NCBI RefSeq assembly: GCF_030848805.1
Contig: NC_092360.1
Location: forward strand, 14,198,001 to 14,262,000
Direction of reading: 5' to 3'
From: Temnothorax longispinosus
Lineage: Eukaryota; Arthropoda; Insecta; Hymenoptera; Formicidae
DNA length: 64,000 nucleotides
Position numbers and translations under genes: made by a program. The notes beneath the pieces are model-generated. The model worked only from the letters and a program-made list of their open reading frames with translations, did not search any database and had not been told where the DNA came from. Numbering within the stretch: the first letter of the stretch is position 1; each line of letters opens with the position of its first letter. This document shows, piece by piece, positions 33,884-47,916 of the stretch.

Positions 33884-36720
33884 TATTCACGCAACTACAG
33901 TCGTATTTATATAATAGTGAGTTGTCGAGAAACTTGACACTCTTTAACTTTCTTCTCAATCGAGTAGTTGAAATCCGGATGACGGTGTACGATTCAGCAA
34001 GCGTAAATTTAATTCAATATTGCGTTTTGAGGATTACAGTGGTGTGTTCGTTGAAGCTCGAAAAGTATTCAGATTCAAATCGATCCTGCGCGAAATGATA
34101 AAATTGTTACTAATTTTTATATAACAGAAAGAAGTCGAAAATTTCCTATATTTCTGGTGTTTTATATTTTACATTTTACGTCGCTGGTACTCTTTTCAAA
34201 ACGTATTATGAATATTAAAACTCTTTTAAAGAAAGAGTCAGATTTCTATCAATTATATCGGATTTCTGAAAACAGGGTGCTAATCTTTCAGAGATGATAC
34301 TTTCCTACACTCTATCAGACGTCGAATATTCTACGAGAAAGCGTGCCCCCTGTGCACGGATCACATTAGGAGTCCAATCGCAGCTGGGTGTAGCCAGCCA
34401 CTTTTGGATGCATAATGCAGTCTCTCCAGTCTCCGGGCTGCCCTGTCCTCCATGGAAACCGCCTCATGCCGCAACCTATCCGTGTCGTGACCAGGCTACG
34501 AACTAACAGCCACGGCTTATATGCGCTCTTGCTCTTTATTGCACCAACCACCCTTGGGCTCGCTGCGATGTCTCGAACCTGCTCTTTACTTTCAGTCACC
34601 CCATCTATGGCGCTATCATAATATCGGTTTCATAATTCGTAAAATATGAATTCGATACAGGTTTAAGACTCTCGCGTCAATATACGGCTATATAAGAATT
34701 GTTTCGATTCTTTTGAGGGCAAAGCGTAATTGAAATTTTCATGATTATATCCATTATTCAACGAAACTTTAAGAAAGAGCACATAAATGTCTTAAGATGT
34801 TTGTACATATAGTGTCCTTATTAAAATTTGTTTTTTTGTAAAATAAAATATGTATGCACAAAACATAATCATATGTTTCGAGAAGTCTCGTTCACAAATA
34901 CGATTTTTTAATAATTCGCTAATTTTTATACACAGCAGGACCGCCTATTTAAATTCTCACTTGGATTAATTTGTTCGACATATTGCATTTTATTTTCACT
35001 ATACTTATTGTTAGTATAAAAGTACATATTAGTTAAAGTACGTGACCCATTATAAAAGATTTAAAAATCATATAATTTGTTTTGTGGATGTTTCCATATG
35101 AAATTAATTCGTGGCTATCTATTTCACTGTTTTCGGCCTCTCTCTTGTACTCCCCAGTCCCCCCAAGTTAATACGAAGAATGGAAGCAGTAATGCGTGCA
35201 TAGCTCGCACATCGATGGCGTACACGTCAGTCTTCATACTGTAATGTCGGCCGTCGATAGGACATGAGGATGAAAAATGACCAAAAGTTCCCTCCAGGCT
35301 GAACGATGCGGCAAGGTTGAGGGAGTACAGAGGGAGGTGCGCGAAAGAGAGGCGGGTTGTGAGTGCTATTGATTGCTCATCGCCATTGTTGCCGGCCGCG
35401 AGGACCAGAAAGGGTAGGAAATAATGCGATATTACCGAGCAGAAAGCGGTGATAAATTGATATCTAAACCGCGGCTTTTATGACACCAGTCGTCCCGTGA
35501 AATTTGCATTAAGCCACTGCTGTCAAAAGAGGATCCAGCTTCCAGCTACGAGACAAGGACAGTAAGTCAACATCAATTTTTGGACAATCCTGGTCGGCTG
35601 TAATTTCCGACCATAAATATTTACAGCTTCGAACGATGATAATTTCTATCGGCAAATGGCGTATAAAATTAATGATTTATTTCGCAATAACGTAATTATT
35701 GTGAAATTTCTGTTAAAGTGCATGGTTTATAAAATAAAGATAGCTGAGATTTTAATGTCAACTATTAATGTTAACTTCATAACTTGTCAGTAAAGATCAG
35801 AACGAGATTGAAATCGAGGAATACAAAGGATCATCACAGGACGATAAGGATCCTTTTTGAAGAGATAAAATGTGAATTAATCGATGTTGCTTTATTTCAT
35901 AAGTCGTCAGACACGACAGAAGGTCTAATGGATCCGACAAACCATCTGTCCTCAGACTGGTTTTATTCTATTACGCGAATTCATTCATCTTAGGTTCTTT
36001 TTATTTTCTAGAAAAGAACGCGTGCTTTTACACATCCCGAGGCTTCCTATCTCAAGGAGATAAACGATGTTCACTGTCACAATTTGATATGGCACGTATT
36101 TCTATTTCTATTTCCTGTGACATGCCAGTGATTTTACTGTTATTTTGACCAGCGATCTACATTTTCCCTCTCGTAGCGCAATCGTTCGTCATATCTATGA
36201 AAGTGATTTCTTGAAAACGAGTTTATCTAACAAGTTTTAATACTTGTATCTAATTTTATTTTAGGATATAACTAATGTGGGTGCGATGACAAATTTATTA
36301 ACTCTTTTACATTATTCATAAAATTATAATATAATATTATATTGTGTGAAGAAAAAGCATAAGATATAATAAATTTTATATATACACATATATATATACG
36401 TATATGTAAATTTGCTACATTATTTTATTCATGTCATATGACGTATTTTTTTAAATTTTATCCATACCATGATAACGCGTAATACGTAATAAAAACTGTA
36501 TTTTTACTGAAAGTTGATACTTTTGTTGTTGCGTTGTAAAAGTTAACGGGAAAATGGATTATCTATCATTACAGAGGGAAAATTCGTTCTGCGGCAAACA
36601 AGTCTTTGAGTACATTTGAAACTGTTCCATTCTCCAGTAACCACCTATAATTTTGACTCTGAAACAAAGTAACGTGAAACTAATTCAAACACGAATTATT
36701 TATTTAACAGTGGCTAAACA

Positions 36721-36758
36721 CTCTCTTTCTCTCTCTCTCTTCTTCTTCTTCTCTTTCT
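36721..36758. repeat. (CT)n/(CTT)n pyrimidine tract
   Basis: CT dinucleotides followed by TTC triplets; a pure pyrimidine strand. Confidence 0.9.
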
Positions 36759-37615
36759 TGAATATCCTTTAAAATTGTAATAAAATTGATTGCAACTCTT
36801 GCTATTCATTTGTGCAATACCGCAATGCGGAATGAAAGGAATTTTCTGATAATTTTGTGAACATTAAAAAAACGGATAACCGAAAGTAAAAATTTACTTG
36901 ACATCCTGTGCAATGTTATAACCGTAAAATATGTACATTAAGTTTGATTAAAAAATACATTTATCGATAATGTAATATTGCAATCTATATATAAATTAAA
37001 GATAAAAATTGATTGTATATATTTTATTCACTTAAATAATTTACCAAAATGCAAGATCAAATGAGATTTTGCCCCATGTGCAATCTATACCTAACTTGAT
37101 GAATTTTATATTTGACAATGCGACAATGAGACTGCTTAATCGCGAATGAGTGTCTGATTGCGGTGCCTTGTAGGTAATATATACGCGAGAACCAATTTTG
37201 TTCGTAAATTCCAAACAGCGTGTCGTATACACGACGTCGTTTCAATCACAAGGAAATCGCGGAGCAGCGGGGTGATGCGAGAGGCTCCAATTACAAGGAG
37301 ATTGCGAGACACGAAGTGGGAAGAAACGTGCTCGAGCACGCGCAACTCGTCGAGCTTATAATCCACGGACGAGATGCATTCTTCACGTTTGAAAGTGTTG
37401 GCAGGTACTCAGGATAGCCTGCGAAGACATGATTGCTAAAAAAAAAAAGAAAAATTCTCAAGTACGCTCACCTACAACAGTCTCGAAACTCATAACGTTG
37501 TTATCATAAAGAGTTGTACTTATTCAAAAATGAATGATTTTATCAACAACGTTCTTAAAACATATGTTTGCTCGATCTTATTATTTTCTATTTCATATTT
37601 CCTATTTTACAAATC

Positions 37616-37632
37616 ATGTGTGTGTGTGTGTA
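37616..37632. repeat. (TG)n microsatellite
   Basis: Short uninterrupted TG run. Confidence 0.9.
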
Positions 37633-39539
37633 AGGGCAGGGAAAGAAATTCCTGAAATTCCAAATACTAAATATAATTCCAAGTGCAACCAAAAATTTTA
37701 TTCTGCTTTAAGACGAAATTTGTTTTGTTACTCGAAAAGAGTTGGACATAGCGAATGGTCAGAGCTATTTTCGACGCTTACCATGAATTTCATATGAAAA
37801 GCTTCATCGGCATCTGATGCTTATATTAACAAAATTTTAGCTGGTGCAGGTTAAGGATGTTGTTAAATAATGTAGAAAGCGAACATCTTGCTGAAGATAC
37901 ATCGACGTCCAAAACCAACTGTAATAAGATACATCTATAGAAATCACTGCGTTTGAGAGATTAATCAACAACTTATTGTTCACTATTTCTAATTAGTTGA
38001 TAATTGATTTATTAAAAAACAAGAAGGGATCTATAAAAATATTAATTCCGAGATTATCGGAATTGGACGTTGAATTTGTAAATTTGACGGAATTGATTTT
38101 ATCTTTATTTACGTTAGAGCAAAGAAATTCGATGGGTCTGATTTTCTTAAAGAGAAATTAACTGTACAAGATTTTAAAAGTCACTCTTTCTTTTTATGTT
38201 GAGCCACCGACTTATAGTAAAAGTTCTTAAAGACAGTTGCATAATGTGACATAATCTGTTATTATTCTAAATATAAAAGTAAGCGATTGGAGAGGATGTG
38301 AGAAATAAGAATGAGTTTTCTCTGCAAATCTGCAAATCAAAACCAATCGTTTATGTAAACCAAATATTTCAATCTTTAAAATTTTGGTTTTGACATAGTG
38401 CATCAATCTCTCTACCTTTCGCATTGATCTATAATGTAATAAATGTAATTGATTCTTAAACATATATGTTAAATATGACAGAAAGATGTTATAATTTCTA
38501 CAATATGCAATATATTTAAAAAAATGTAATTTTGCCATATTCCTAATGGATTTGTAATTCAAACTAAAGCTTTAATAGATATGATGTGTGTTCCCCAAAA
38601 GATTGATAAATGAAGTTAATATTAAAAAAGGAATCTATAAATATTCAATTCGTATGATCGGAAGAGACCAAATATTGGGTCTTTGCAAAAATCAATCGGC
38701 AAGTGATGAGAAGCAATATCTGCGAGGAAGCGATAAAAGAGAGTAGATGGGTTAATTTTTGAAAGAGGCCACTATTCCGGTTATGGCAAGCTTACTTACA
38801 TAACATCTATCTCGTTTTTATCTTGGTGAAATTATTTTGCTCTGCTCGCATTATCCTTATACCTTTTTCTTCCAAACTAGCGTAGGTACTATCAGCTTTC
38901 CTCCACATTCTTATCCTCCAACTAGCTCGTTTCTCTCTTCCTCCTCGGTCTTGGCCGTATCGTTCTGGTGAACGGCGAGAGCGACTCTCGACCCTGGCTA
39001 AATTGCACCATTAATTGTATCCAGCGCGCGCAGTATGCAACTGTGTCGAGTGCAATAGGCCGTCCTTGGCCTAGATACCGATTCTTGAAGACGGGGTTTG
39101 GTACGTCGCGCAAATGTCGAGATTGTTGTTTATCTCGCATCATTTGTTGAAAAGAGATCGACATATAATTGGTTATCCCAATTTATATGGTCGAGAGATG
39201 TTACAATTTCGTAATTATTTCTACTACGTGAGAAAAATATATTACTTGACAAAGCTTAATTAAGCATGTTACGAGAATGTATAGTATCATGCAAGATATA
39301 CGCCTCGACATTACGCTTGCCCAGGGATATATTCGATTGGTTTAGAATATTCGACTTCACAAGATTCCCCATTATCGACAACATCGTAACAGCTGGCTGC
39401 AGCAGCTGCTTATGCCATTGATTCGCATCGTACAGCGGGAAGGATGCGGAATCTATGAGCAAGCTGTGGTGCTTCCCGTCCTAACGAAGGCTGTTGCACA
39501 TATATAACGCTATTCCGAGATATTTATGATCCGTCTTGT

Positions 39540-40030
39540 AGCAATTTACCTTACCTCCGTCTCCGCAGCGCGGGCGCGGCGCGGCGGCGAGAGTTTCCGT
39601 CTTGCCTCCTATTCCGTTTACTGCGCCGCACCGCACGCTCTCACCAGTCACCTACAAACATGATGGTGCTCCGGAACACCCGCGCCAAAATGCACCCTTA
39701 CAGTCGCACCCTTTCATACATACGCAGACACGTGAATCGAGTCGGCCACGCGTACACAGGCGACGAACGTGCGTCGCACTCTTGATAGTCGCGATACAAA
39801 CCAATTTGACGTGCACCACACACCACACGTTCGACGTACCACGTACCACACGCACATATTACACGCAATTCACGCTTACTCGTGTCGACGAAATATCCGT
39901 TCGTACATGATCGTACGTCCGTCCGTCGTTGGTCTGAGTTTATCAGTCACTGAGCGCACACGCTTGGTTATTCGCTCACCTGTATCCTGTATCTCTCATT
40001 ATGATTCCGCACAGCTTGATGGAAATAAAC
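39540..40030 (-). promoter_or_regulatory. CpG-rich block with two minus-strand donors; candidate promoter/first exon of the RasGEF1-like gene
   Basis: The most GC- and CpG-rich block of the upstream region (for example GCGGGCGCGGCGCGGCGGCG around 39571). Read on the minus strand it has two good splice donors: GAG|GTAAGG at 39551-39556 and ACAG|GTGAGC at 39975-39980. The frame that would enter exon 1 in phase 0 from the first donor meets a TAG within about 60 bases and has no ATG after it, so this exon would be 5' UTR. Assignment to this gene is inference from position and strand only. Confidence 0.3.
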
Positions 40031-40350
40031 GCGTTGGCAGAAATATATTCATGAAATAAAGAGATATGATCCAAGATTCGGCCGATTCAATGGATTAAAT
40101 TCATTAAATAAATGTTCGTGGAATCTCACGCAAGCTATGCTTGTTGAGACATTTTGATAACATTTAAAAATACTTAAATATATACGTATGGAAAACTTAT
40201 TTGATTGAATGTATCCAGGACAAATAAATATTTAAAATAGATGCGAAAATATTCTTAAGTAGATTGAGAAGTGGTTTTTTCCCCCAAGATGAGAAGATGT
40301 TTTATACTCTTTATACTCTTTCAAGAAGGAGTTTTGAATTTCGAACTAAC

Positions 40351-40410
40351 TTAACCCTCCGTGTGCATATGTGGGTCCACGGTGCATACGGTGCATACGT
40401 GGTATTTACT
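40351..40410. mobile_element. Solitary piggyBac-like terminus
   Basis: TTAACCCTCCGTGTGCATAT resembles the termini of the TTAA-flanked MITE at 4197-4467. It is followed by the direct repeat CGGTGCATACGGTGCATACG. I found no partner inverted end nearby, so this may be a truncated relic or coincidence. Confidence 0.35.
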
Positions 40411-43400
40411 TTGACGTGAGATTCATTTTTTCGACACTGGGGATGTTCAAGTAGCCCCGTTCTTGGGGCTTAAATAAGCATGCTATTATTAATATCTGAT
40501 CTGTTATCTGATTTTTCATCATCCATTTTATCTGAGATTTTATCTGTAACGAATTATGTATAATATAATATACTTATAATATACTGATATAATATACTTA
40601 TATCCATAATATACACCCATGCACGCATACATCCGCTAAATCTTTGTATGACTTCCGTCAACTTCTTCATCTCTCGCGCACCCTCTCACCTCATTTGGCA
40701 CTTTCGAATTTGCCATTTCGACTGAGACGTCGTAGACGTTAGTAGGACACCCCGACACGGCTTACCCCCGAAATGAACTTCGAGCTCTTGAATGTTCATC
40801 CCGCTGAAACCACTTGCAACTATCTTTGTCCGCTTGCCGCGGCTTCCATTTCAGAGAGGCGCCAATTTAAGAAGCTTATAAAAGAAAAGTGCATTCTGAC
40901 CATGCAAATTTTCAAAGAAAATTGCACTTTCTTTAAGCTGGTCCATCGAGCTCGACGTTACTTTAATAAAAATTGCTTTACTGTTCAAACAATATTAATC
41001 TTAAATATATATTAAACTGAACTCAATTATATATCGATCCTTGTACGTACGTTACTGATATTTCTTTTTAACATACAGAAGTAAAGAGGCTGTACTTTTT
41101 TAAATAAAATAACCTACGATGAAAGAGATGGTTATAGAACTCATATATATATTCCCCTGAAAACGACAGATTCGCACGTAAGCTTTGTAATTACAATGCT
41201 ACGTACTCTCCAGAATTAGTTCCATCTGTCAAAATATGTCTGGTGTCGTCTCGCTGAATTTAATTTCCAAAAGCGGGTGTTTTATTCAACGGAATTAGTT
41301 CATGTAACTTGAATTGTGATAAAATAGAAGCTAAAATTTATGTCACAAAAGTTGAAAATACAATCTCTACGAAGAAAAACTGCGTGCGTACCATGCCATT
41401 TATAAAAATTGCGTGATTTATAGATCAATTAGAAACTTACGTAAAGAATGATTCATCGCGTTGCTGAAATTCCGCAGCTCATTTTCGGAGGATCATGAAA
41501 TTTCACGTTACAAACATTCTATCGTGGTGATCACGGTTTGAAAAACAGACAATTACAGTAAAACCGCCGAGTCATGGTGCGAGAGGATTAAAGTAAGAAC
41601 GACGACGAGAGACGGGAATAAGAGTAAGAAACGGCGACGGCCCTTAAGTGAGCACGATAGAGCAACCTCGGTGGTGTATTATTCCAACGGACACGCGAAA
41701 TGAAAAATGAGTCCTTATAAATGTGAGTTTTGTGTAGAGATAGAGCTGGAAAGCTTCACATCGTGTTACCGAAGACGAGGAAGTCGACTGCTGAGCTCGA
41801 GTGCGACCAAGTACAACGCCGCGCCATCCGTTTCATTAATAATTACAGCTTGTGTACCTGCGAAAATTACTCCCTTTATCCACCCTCGACGAGTACCCTC
41901 TCTCCACCCTCTTACGTGTTCCGCCAGCTCCTCCCTGTTCTCTTCCTCGATTCATCTCTTTTCCACCCTCCGTCATGCTATATGCGTTTATGCCATGACG
42001 TATACCCCGTCTTCATTCGTATTATGTCATTGTGTGTTTGCGGAACTTTACTATAGCATTTTATGCACCACTGCGCGCGAAATAATTATTTGTATAATAA
42101 TATACAAGCGGAGTTGAAAGACTTTCACTAACAGAGAATTAAGATATACTCGTATTCCAGCATTACATTACATTACATTTTGCTTAAGAATGTGGAAAGG
42201 TTAATATTTCGAAATAAAATAATATTGAAATAGCGAAGATATTGAAACATAAACACTTTGATCGTTGCAAGCTGTCAAAAGATGACAATAAATAATAATT
42301 ATTGTAAAAAGCATCTCCAATGTTATATATTTATATATGTTCATTAAGAATGTTTGCAAGTACATTATCAAGCAGAACGCTTACGGCTTACAGGCGTTGT
42401 TATTTCACTTTTATATCACTCTTAAGGCTTTCGAAGTTGCACCGCTTGTAATGAGAAACTTGGAAACATATTGCGGCCGTATTAATGGATCCTGGTATAT
42501 ATATTTCCCGGTTTACGTGTTGTGCGTTTATCGCATTGCAAATTCAGGACAGAGCCGAGAGACGTTCATCTTGTCGTCCGCTCGTTGGAGACAGATACGA
42601 AACTGCTTCAGTCGGGTAATATCCGTCGCTTCCGAAGAAAGACACCTCCGTCGTGCCGTAAGCCGCGATATGCGAAATCGTGCAGTAACAGGTAGCTACG
42701 AATTAAGGAATTAAAGGCAAATAGCTATTTCTATACAATTCTACTTTCTGAATCGGGCGCACGGATTTTCCTTTATGTGATTAATTAATTTATTCTAGAC
42801 TACTTGAATTCATATTTTATTTTTATTTTATTACAATATTTTACAAACTCAACGCATAGAAAATAAATCACGGCATGTGTAAGAAACCAACTTGATAAAA
42901 TTTTAATGTGTCTGAAATAAGATAATTAACATTATATGTAATAAAAAATATGGTTCTTTTCGTCAAACTGCTTTACAATTTTATAGCTCTTGCAAAATCT
43001 GAACAACTCGAGTATATATACATGGTAACTTTAGTAAATCACAACTTTAGCAAAACACGAATACTTGGATTCATTGACTTTGATGTACATATATATAGAT
43101 ATCTAATTGTAGGTATGTATATCCTATCGATACACACACCCACGCACATAATATGTGTGTATGTATATATATAAATATATATGTATGATGTATGTATTCG
43201 GTCATCTGGTGGAAAGGTCGTCGAGTCGTGATCCATAAGTGACTTTTGCTATCTTAATAGAGTTTAGGGATGTTGAAAGCTCTTCGTCTCTGCACACGTA
43301 CCCTTCCTTCCTTTCATGAAATAGCATGGTGAATGATTTCCGACGGATCGAGTATTCGTCGCGTCGCAGAAATCAATCGGAAACGTCAAGACGTTAATTC

Positions 43401-46400
43401 GATTCCGTGGATTTACGGCGCGGCCAGTTAGGACCGAATGCAACGCGCCATCATTTCCTCCTTCACCATCCGTTATTGATAGAAAATAAAATCGCTATCG
43501 TGTTTGATATCATATCTGGCAAGAATAGCTGCTATAATCATTTTTAAAGGGTTTTCTGAGGCAATTCTTCTAAAAAATATATAAAATTATTAGATATATT
43601 TCTGGAAAATCAGAAAATAGAACATACATTTTTTTAAATTGTCAATGTTTCTGTCTAAACAATACTCGTATATGCTTCAGATTATAATACATATTATTAA
43701 ATTACAAAATATATATTATTAATTTGCATAATGGCAAAAACATGATACTGTATTAAATTTCGCACACAAATTATTAATATATGCATTATTAATGAAAATA
43801 CAATATGTTGTACAATATGGTCATATAATTTCTTTTATTATAAATTTTATATAAAACATGCATATATAAATTTATTCTATATAATATTAATATAATTAAA
43901 TAATATATAAACGCCGCGAGAAAATAATAATTTATTTATCTGTAACTGTGAATAAAAGTAATCGTTTGTCGGCTTCTAGGGTTGAGTATACTAAAATTTG
44001 TTTCGTCTAGATTCTGATGTGTACCAAATTTTATCAGGCTCAACAAATACAATTTCGCGTACCTATATATTTGTATAGGTGACTATGCGGCAAATGTACA
44101 AAGTTTTATCTATTCTGAGATCACTCGTAGATGCAACAAAAATAATTAAAGTTATTAATCTGTAGATACGTGAACGTGTTCTATGTGAACTCCTCAAGTC
44201 TCTCATTCTATTTCGAGATAAGCGTGAACAAGAAAATAGAGGTAGAGAAGGCTGGTTGAACGGCGAGATTTAAATTCCGAGTTGGCAACATGCCTTTCCG
44301 AGAGCGCGCGGATTTAAACATTATTTCCTGCTATTCTTCTCTTTATTTCCAGGGCTATATTTGTTAACATTTCATCAAAAGTATGCTATTGACACAATAA
44401 AATAAAATGTGTATGACACGCAATTATTTCTAATAATAATTGTCTTTCTATCGCAGTTATTATATTTTGCGATATTAATCTGCATGGCACTGATCTAGTT
44501 TATGTTTTTCGAAATTCAAATAATACCATTACATATACTAATAATAATGTTTCAGTTACGATTGGTAATAGAATAGCCTCATTATGATTATTTTACTCTG
44601 CATTTCTCGTGTGTGATTTGCAATTAAATAGATTTATCTGGTTCGCGTTTCTAAATTATATGAGAATATTCATCTACACTACAGTATTGAATTTATAATT
44701 ATCGATTATAATATAGATATCATTGCAATAAGAAAACTTTTAATTGACTAGGATACGTATCGTCGCTCCATTACTGCTTGTATTTAAAAAAAATATTGTG
44801 TAGTAACAAAAATTTCAAATTTTGCAGAGGCGATGAGGAACGTGACGAGAAACGAGTAGCTATATAGTGTGGTTACTAGGTAGCATTGTCCGAAAATCAT
44901 TGTCAGCATAAACATAGCAAACATATGCGGATACTGTCCACTGCACACTGTGAGGATGGCATTGTGCCAGCCGGGAAAGTTTCACCGCTACGATTGTGCG
45001 GGTGCCGAAACTACGCCGGGAGAAACGAAATGGGTGCGGACGCAGAAAACTCTTCTGAACGTACGCAAACAAATTACATACGGTTATGCTAGCGAAACAC
45101 TGTTCTGAAAGCTGAGCAACGGATAGGAAAAGAGAGTAGCGAGAGGATTTTCGTTCGACGTTCAAGTTTCGCGAATGAGTTTGAGATTTGTGATAGATTG
45201 CAACAGTTATGAGTTGTGATCTAGCTTTCGCGCGTATTTCCTTCTGCTTTTGAAGAAATTTTGCATCGGTTTGATTTTAGCAAAAATTTAAATTGGAGAC
45301 TATACTTATTATTTTCGGTTCTAATGATGTTTCCATTAACCACTTACATATAAATAACAATTCAGTGAAACTTTGGTAAAATCGCGCGTGGGAGTTAAAA
45401 TTAAGATGGAAGCACTATTTTCAGGATATTTCGCCTAGTTTATCGTCTATGACAAGTTATTTTTTATTTTACATCTTACAAAATATTTGTTTCTTTATTT
45501 TATAATTTTGCCTGATATATGTGTACACGTGTATAGTAATACAAGAAAGATTGTCGCGAAACATAATCTAAAACTCAGAAATATAACGTGTACACAAAAG
45601 TAACACATGCAAATAAAATTAACATAAAATAGATGCGATTATGCAATGAAAAGAAAATAAATGATGCTTTGTAACTTTTATAAAGAATATATTCCTGTGA
45701 TTTACAGAAAGTGACGAACTCGTCGCCACGGAGTAAAATGACTCATGAAACATTTTGCATAATATACTCGATGTCATCTGTTTATTTCTTGAGTCGAGAC
45801 ACCTTAATCCTTATTTAGCCTTAAATTTAGCTTGTAAACTAAAAGAAATATGAGTCTCTTGTATTGCGGACGTTAAGTAAATTAATGCGCACCATCTTTA
45901 CCGTCGAGAGTCGAGAATGGCAATGGGTGGGAGATGCAAGGTAATAAATACCAAGCAACTAAATGTTCCTACCGAACCGAGGTAGTAGAAACTTCAGACA
46001 AAACAAATGAATGCAGTAGTAGTTATGTGAATTCTGTTCTACCAGTCGTGTGATGATGGAAGATATAAAAAACAGACTCACATATGTGAATAATTTCCTT
46101 CCCTTTAGATGCTCAGTGATTTCATGAAAAGTTGTTATAATTTCACACACAGGCTTTCTACACAGACTTTCTACAGAGGCTGTTTGATAAAAACAGTTTT
46201 TCAACTTTATTCGTAATATATCATGCATTTTATATTACTAACTAAAATGTATGAATTTGATACATAATGCACGCAAAGTAGTATGAATTAAATTGTGATA
46301 AAAACCATTGTGATAAAAAGACCAATTAGATTTATGACATATAGTATGTGAAAATACTTTTACAGGAAACGCGAGTAATGTAATACTCGTTGGAGGGTTG

Positions 46401-47000
46401 AAAGGATTAACGTAAAACGATCCTGAGAACGGAGTGAAGGGCTGGCAACGTCCTTCTTACTGCTTGCATCAAGTAAATTCCAGTTTGCGCGTGCATTATC
46501 TCGACTGCTTAGCGATAAATATTTCACGCTAGTGTTTCGCTCCTCACTCGCACGGTACATTGGAAAGCCATTATGCTCGGTCTTATCCTTTCTCTTTCTC
46601 TCATATGTATCCGTCCTATGTTCGCGATTTACGCACCACTGCATTCAGTCGATGCACAGTAGGTGCGCCTAATCCACGTTACTACCAAATTTGCTGCCTT
46701 CTTCGTGATCATTAATCGTCGGTTAAATAGATGATCGGAAGTTACTGTGATCGAAAATTTGCTGTAAACAGTTACCAAACAGAAACTTTTACCGTCTAAA
46801 ATTTATTTTGGATAATTTATGTCGGAGATAAAAACAAAGATTTAAATTGAAACAATTTCAGTGAATTTAAATTTTGAACACAAAATTTAATTTGCGTATA
46901 TTTGTCATGTACTATTCATATTTTCTCTCGAAAAAATTGAAATCACCAAAATTATATTTCAAGCTTGATTTTTGGATAAACACCATTCTGTTTACCTTTA
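40411..47000. other. Noncoding AT-rich stretch, no gene recognised
   Basis: No exon or RNA gene recognised. It holds CpG-richer patches at 41560-42010, 42480-42720, 43200-43460, 44830-45170 and 46360-46680, each with overlapping chance frames on both strands, and a TA/CA-rich repeat run at 43085-43190. Confidence 0.6.
43085..43190. repeat. TA/CA/TG-rich simple repeat region
   Basis: Mixed TATA, CACA and TGTG tracts with short spacers. Confidence 0.8.
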
Positions 47001-47039
47001 ATTGTAAGTACTCTTTTAACTGTAAGTAAAAATGAATAT

Positions 47040-47280
47040 ATTAATTTTAAAATCATTTAATTTGTCGGATAATTTTGGCACAGATTTTCGTTTGGCCGGT
47101 GCTGCATTATGTATATACATAATAGGTACATATGCTACTCCGAAAAACTGAGATATATTGGCTGGAATTCCAAACTTGCCACTGCAAATGGACAATGCTT
47201 TGTTACTCACTGGACCATCATGATGCTGATTAAGTGATTACACTTTTGGCAACAGTGTTGCTGCAAGAGGAAGCTTACAC
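47040..47280 (-). pseudogene. Coding-like fragment, unidentified
   Basis: On the minus strand a frame reads CKLPLAATLLPKV, a TAA stop, then SLNQHHDGPVSNKALSICSG and KFGIPANISQFFGV, followed by AYVPIMYIHNAAPAKRKSVP and KLSDKLNDFKIN. The amino acid mix and the run of uninterrupted codons look more like real coding sequence than the other intergenic frames. The internal stop and lack of a start suggest a decayed copy of a cellular gene or of a transposon protein. An alternative is a real exon beginning after the AG of acttaatcag (just after the TAA). I do not recognise the family. Confidence 0.35.
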
Positions 47281-47882
47281 TGATAGTTAACATTTTTTAC
47301 ATCTTTCTGTCATAGAATTTTAGTTACATTACTTTTTTAAATTCATCTACAAACAAAATATGGTACTGCATATCAATTGCATTTATTATTTCCAAATAAA
47401 TTTACAATTAGTTTGCAAGACTATGTTAGAAATTGGCAACGGCCTAGAAAATCTTCGTTTATAAAAAAAATTTTTTTTGTTATCACATACAGTTTTCAAT
47501 CTTCATTGAAGAAGAACTGAAGATAGTTCGTGTTTACAAAATAAACATTTTCTATAGAAAAGTAAGATTGCATAAAAATCTGGCCGCATTTGTGATCAAG
47601 TCTCAAGTACTTTCCGTTAAAACGTTCCTTATCATTATTATCACTTAATTACACGTGCGACTACCGTTGCGCGAGTTTGAAGCTTAGGGTTGAAATTTAT
47701 GCGAGTGATTCGCGACAGTACTCTTCGCTCGAGTTCTCTTGCAGCACATCGCCCGCGGAGATGCAATTTTGAAGGCAATTTAACTTGAGCCACAGGAGCA
47801 AGCGTAAGCTATGGGCAAATGTTTACTGTGAAAATCGTTATAGTCCTTCCGAAAGCTTCCGGATCGTGCTCTCACGAGTGGT

Positions 47883-47916
47883 CCCCCCCCCCTCTCTCTC
47901 TCTCTCTTTCTCTCTC
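47883..47916. repeat. C run followed by (CT)n
   Basis: Ten C residues then CT dinucleotides; a pure pyrimidine tract. Confidence 0.9.

Larger units (their letters stand above)
29870..39539. other. Region upstream of the known exons, probably 5' intron; no confirmed gene
   Basis: No exon can be confirmed. Local features: an 11-bp GC-rich tandem repeat at 30078-30103, a 20-bp tandem repeat at 31410-31449, CT repeats at 33859-33883 and 36721-36758, and a TG repeat at 37616-37632. CpG-rich patches lie at 30240-30850, 31560-31870 and 34290-34600. Two minus-strand frames end in phase 0 at plausible donors (near 30337 and 31678) and could supply the missing N-terminus, but neither resembles the family. 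Confidence 0.6.

Noticed and set aside
34290..34620. tRNA-like GGTTCGAGACA box on the minus strand
   Set aside because: No matching acceptor stem, D arm or anticodon arm at proper spacing.
37220..37417. Plus-strand frame with a repeated KEIA motif
   Set aside because: Frames are open on both strands and the motif arises from an imperfect local duplication; no known domain.
38922..39164. 80-codon minus-strand and 60-codon plus-strand frames
   Set aside because: Open on both strands with no recognised family and no convincing splice signals; may be an uncharacterised repeat but cannot be supported.
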